This document shows, one piece after another, positions 62,641 to 64,000 of a stretch of DNA of 64,000 nt. Under the pieces are notes generated by a model. That model was not told where the DNA came from. It worked only from the letters and a program-made list of their open reading frames with translations, and did not search any database. Origin of the DNA: Porites lobata (Eukaryota; Cnidaria; Anthozoa; Scleractinia; Poritidae); contig CALNXK010000070.1 in assembly GCA_942486035.1 (NCBI GenBank), forward strand, positions 408,501-472,500, given 5' to 3'. The translations under genes were made by a program, and so were the position numbers. Within the stretch, counting starts at the first letter, position 1; every line of letters starts with the position of its first letter.

Positions 62641-63654
62641 TGAAATGGAATTTTTGCCAATCTCAAATGTTGCTAAATCATTATCAACACGCTCAAAATG
62701 TGCCAATTTAGTCCTCCGAAAAATTTTAACTGGTTGAGCGGAAGGGTTTACCATCCTAACAGGAATAGTTGCATCACTAGAAACCTTTACGAGCTCTGAC
62801 AATCCAAAAACTGAGTAACGGTGAGGTAAGTCCATAAATTTCATTGGCACTGGTGTTTACCCCTTTCGGCATTGAACTTAATCTCCCAACGACAACGACT
62901 TCTGATTGAGCGGGAATAGTAAAAGAATTATCAGAATGCACTGACAAAATACATTGATCAAAAACTTCAGCATCCAAATCATAACCAATACTATCAGCAA
63001 AGGGAAGGGGATCCTCGGGGTGGGAAAATTCAATGATGTTCTCCATAAAATCAATTCTCGAACAATATTTTTGAGGAAAATCTCTCCCCAAAACAACGTC
63101 ATGAGTTAAATCTTTGATAAGATAGGCTTCAAAAGGAAAAACATCCGACTTAATAACAAACTTGAGCCATACTTTACCAAGAACACCAAGAGGAGAACCA
63201 CTTACAGTCGTTACACTACTGGTCGACGAGGAATCTAAACAACAATTTTGGGACTAAGATAGTTGTCCCAAACTTGCAAACTAATTCTTGTTACAGCTGC
63301 TCCTGTGTCCAGGAGTGCATGATAACTATTTCCTTTTATTGTTACACTTACATTAAAATTGTCACTCTCGGAAGGATGAATAGAATCAATTTTACTGGAT
63401 GTCGCAGGCAAAGAAACCGTGTTAGTCACGTCAGTCACATATGCCCTTGTCTCTGGGCTACTTGCGACAGATAAGCCACGACACTCACTACAAACATTGT
63501 TTTTAGTCCCAACGATATTTACTTCCAAATTTTCTTCATTTTTAGACTCAGGCGCCAACTGTTCCACCTTTTTAATTTCTTTTATACTGACTTCTCGAGA
63601 TAAATTTTCACTTGAAGACTTCTCATAAATGACTTCACTTTTAGGAGAAAACAT
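62641..63654 (-). pseudogene. Protease region of the Gypsy element
   Basis: The aspartic protease active site LLDTGAAVTRI is at about 63290-63315, with a following strand VVLGRDFPQKY near 63075. A frameshift near 63238 and others separate the pieces. The N-terminal part is Ser/Glu-rich. Confidence 0.8.
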
Positions 63655-64000
63655 AGGTACATTTGGCGAATGACCATTTTCTTTTTCATTTGGCGACGAC
63701 GTGGCGATTACACCATCAAATTTTGTTACGACCTAAAAAAGACACTTAATAACTCCAAACACAATATTTTCATTAGGGACGTTTTGAGGCTGGCTAATTT
63801 GAGAACGCCCATGTTGACATGTGACGGTAACTTGAGCTAAGTCTGACGAGATAACAGGCTCACAGGGATTAGACAAAGCATGACTAAACTCTTGAACATT
63901 CTCTTTAGTAACATTCCCGGCCGAATTTCCAGAGTTACTGAAAGCAAATTTATCAGAACTAGATCCGACGGAAGAATGATTATTACTTGTAGAATTTTCA

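Larger units (their letters stand above)
60042..64000 (-). mobile_element. Defective chromodomain Ty3/Gypsy retrotransposon, internal region
   Basis: Minus-strand order is protease, reverse transcriptase remnant, RNase H, integrase, chromodomain, then polypurine tract and LTR: standard Ty3/Gypsy order. Gag and the 5' LTR lie right of the window. There are frameshifts near 63238, 60590 and 60175, a stop near 63735, and two internal deletions, so the copy cannot be functional. Confidence 0.85.

Overview
This is eukaryotic DNA, most likely from an anthozoan cnidarian and probably a stony coral. The evidence is AT-rich sequence, short GT-AG exons separated by introns, and extracellular proteins built from PAN, EGF, calcium-binding EGF (cbEGF) and fibrinogen-related domains. 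There is also a dense mix of DNA transposons, LINEs and Ty3/Gypsy remnants. The last gene's C-terminal domain resembles, from memory, a coral skeletal-matrix type protein; no database search was possible.

Two paralogous plus-strand genes dominate. Gene 1 (its 5' end lies left of the window; last exon ends at 14147) has one ordinary EGF exon, 23 intact phase 1-1 cbEGF exons, a broken 24th, and two exons encoding a fibrinogen C-terminal-related domain (FReD). Gene 2 (25837-56232) can be followed completely by splice phase: signal peptide, PAN/apple domain, EGF, 16 cbEGF exons, then a different three-exon C-terminal domain with a GGGWTL motif. The predicted gene 2 product is about 1028 aa. The genes share a duplicated block (about 144-12594 and 28933-39436). 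Inside it a three-exon cassette of about 1.46 kb has been amplified, roughly seven times in gene 1 and three times in gene 2. Both products look like secreted, disulfide-rich, multi-domain proteins with a lectin-like C-terminus.

Between the genes (14.3-25.8 kb) lie a 5'-truncated LINE, several inverted-repeat elements, a decayed Gypsy fragment, a frameshifted glyoxalase-fold (VOC) gene fragment on the minus strand, and a very decayed LINE reverse transcriptase. The large gene 2 intron at 39490-53990 holds a decayed cbEGF exon, two LINE remnants, a decamer satellite split by a small element, and a nest of palindromic transposons (44385-52181). Three insertions in that nest can be recognised by their target-site duplications and by empty sites in the opposite arm.

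The right edge (58.4-64 kb) is a minus-strand chromodomain-bearing Ty3/Gypsy element. It is defective, with an internal deletion through the reverse transcriptase, a second through the integrase zinc finger, and several frameshifts. No tRNA, rRNA or CRISPR array was seen.
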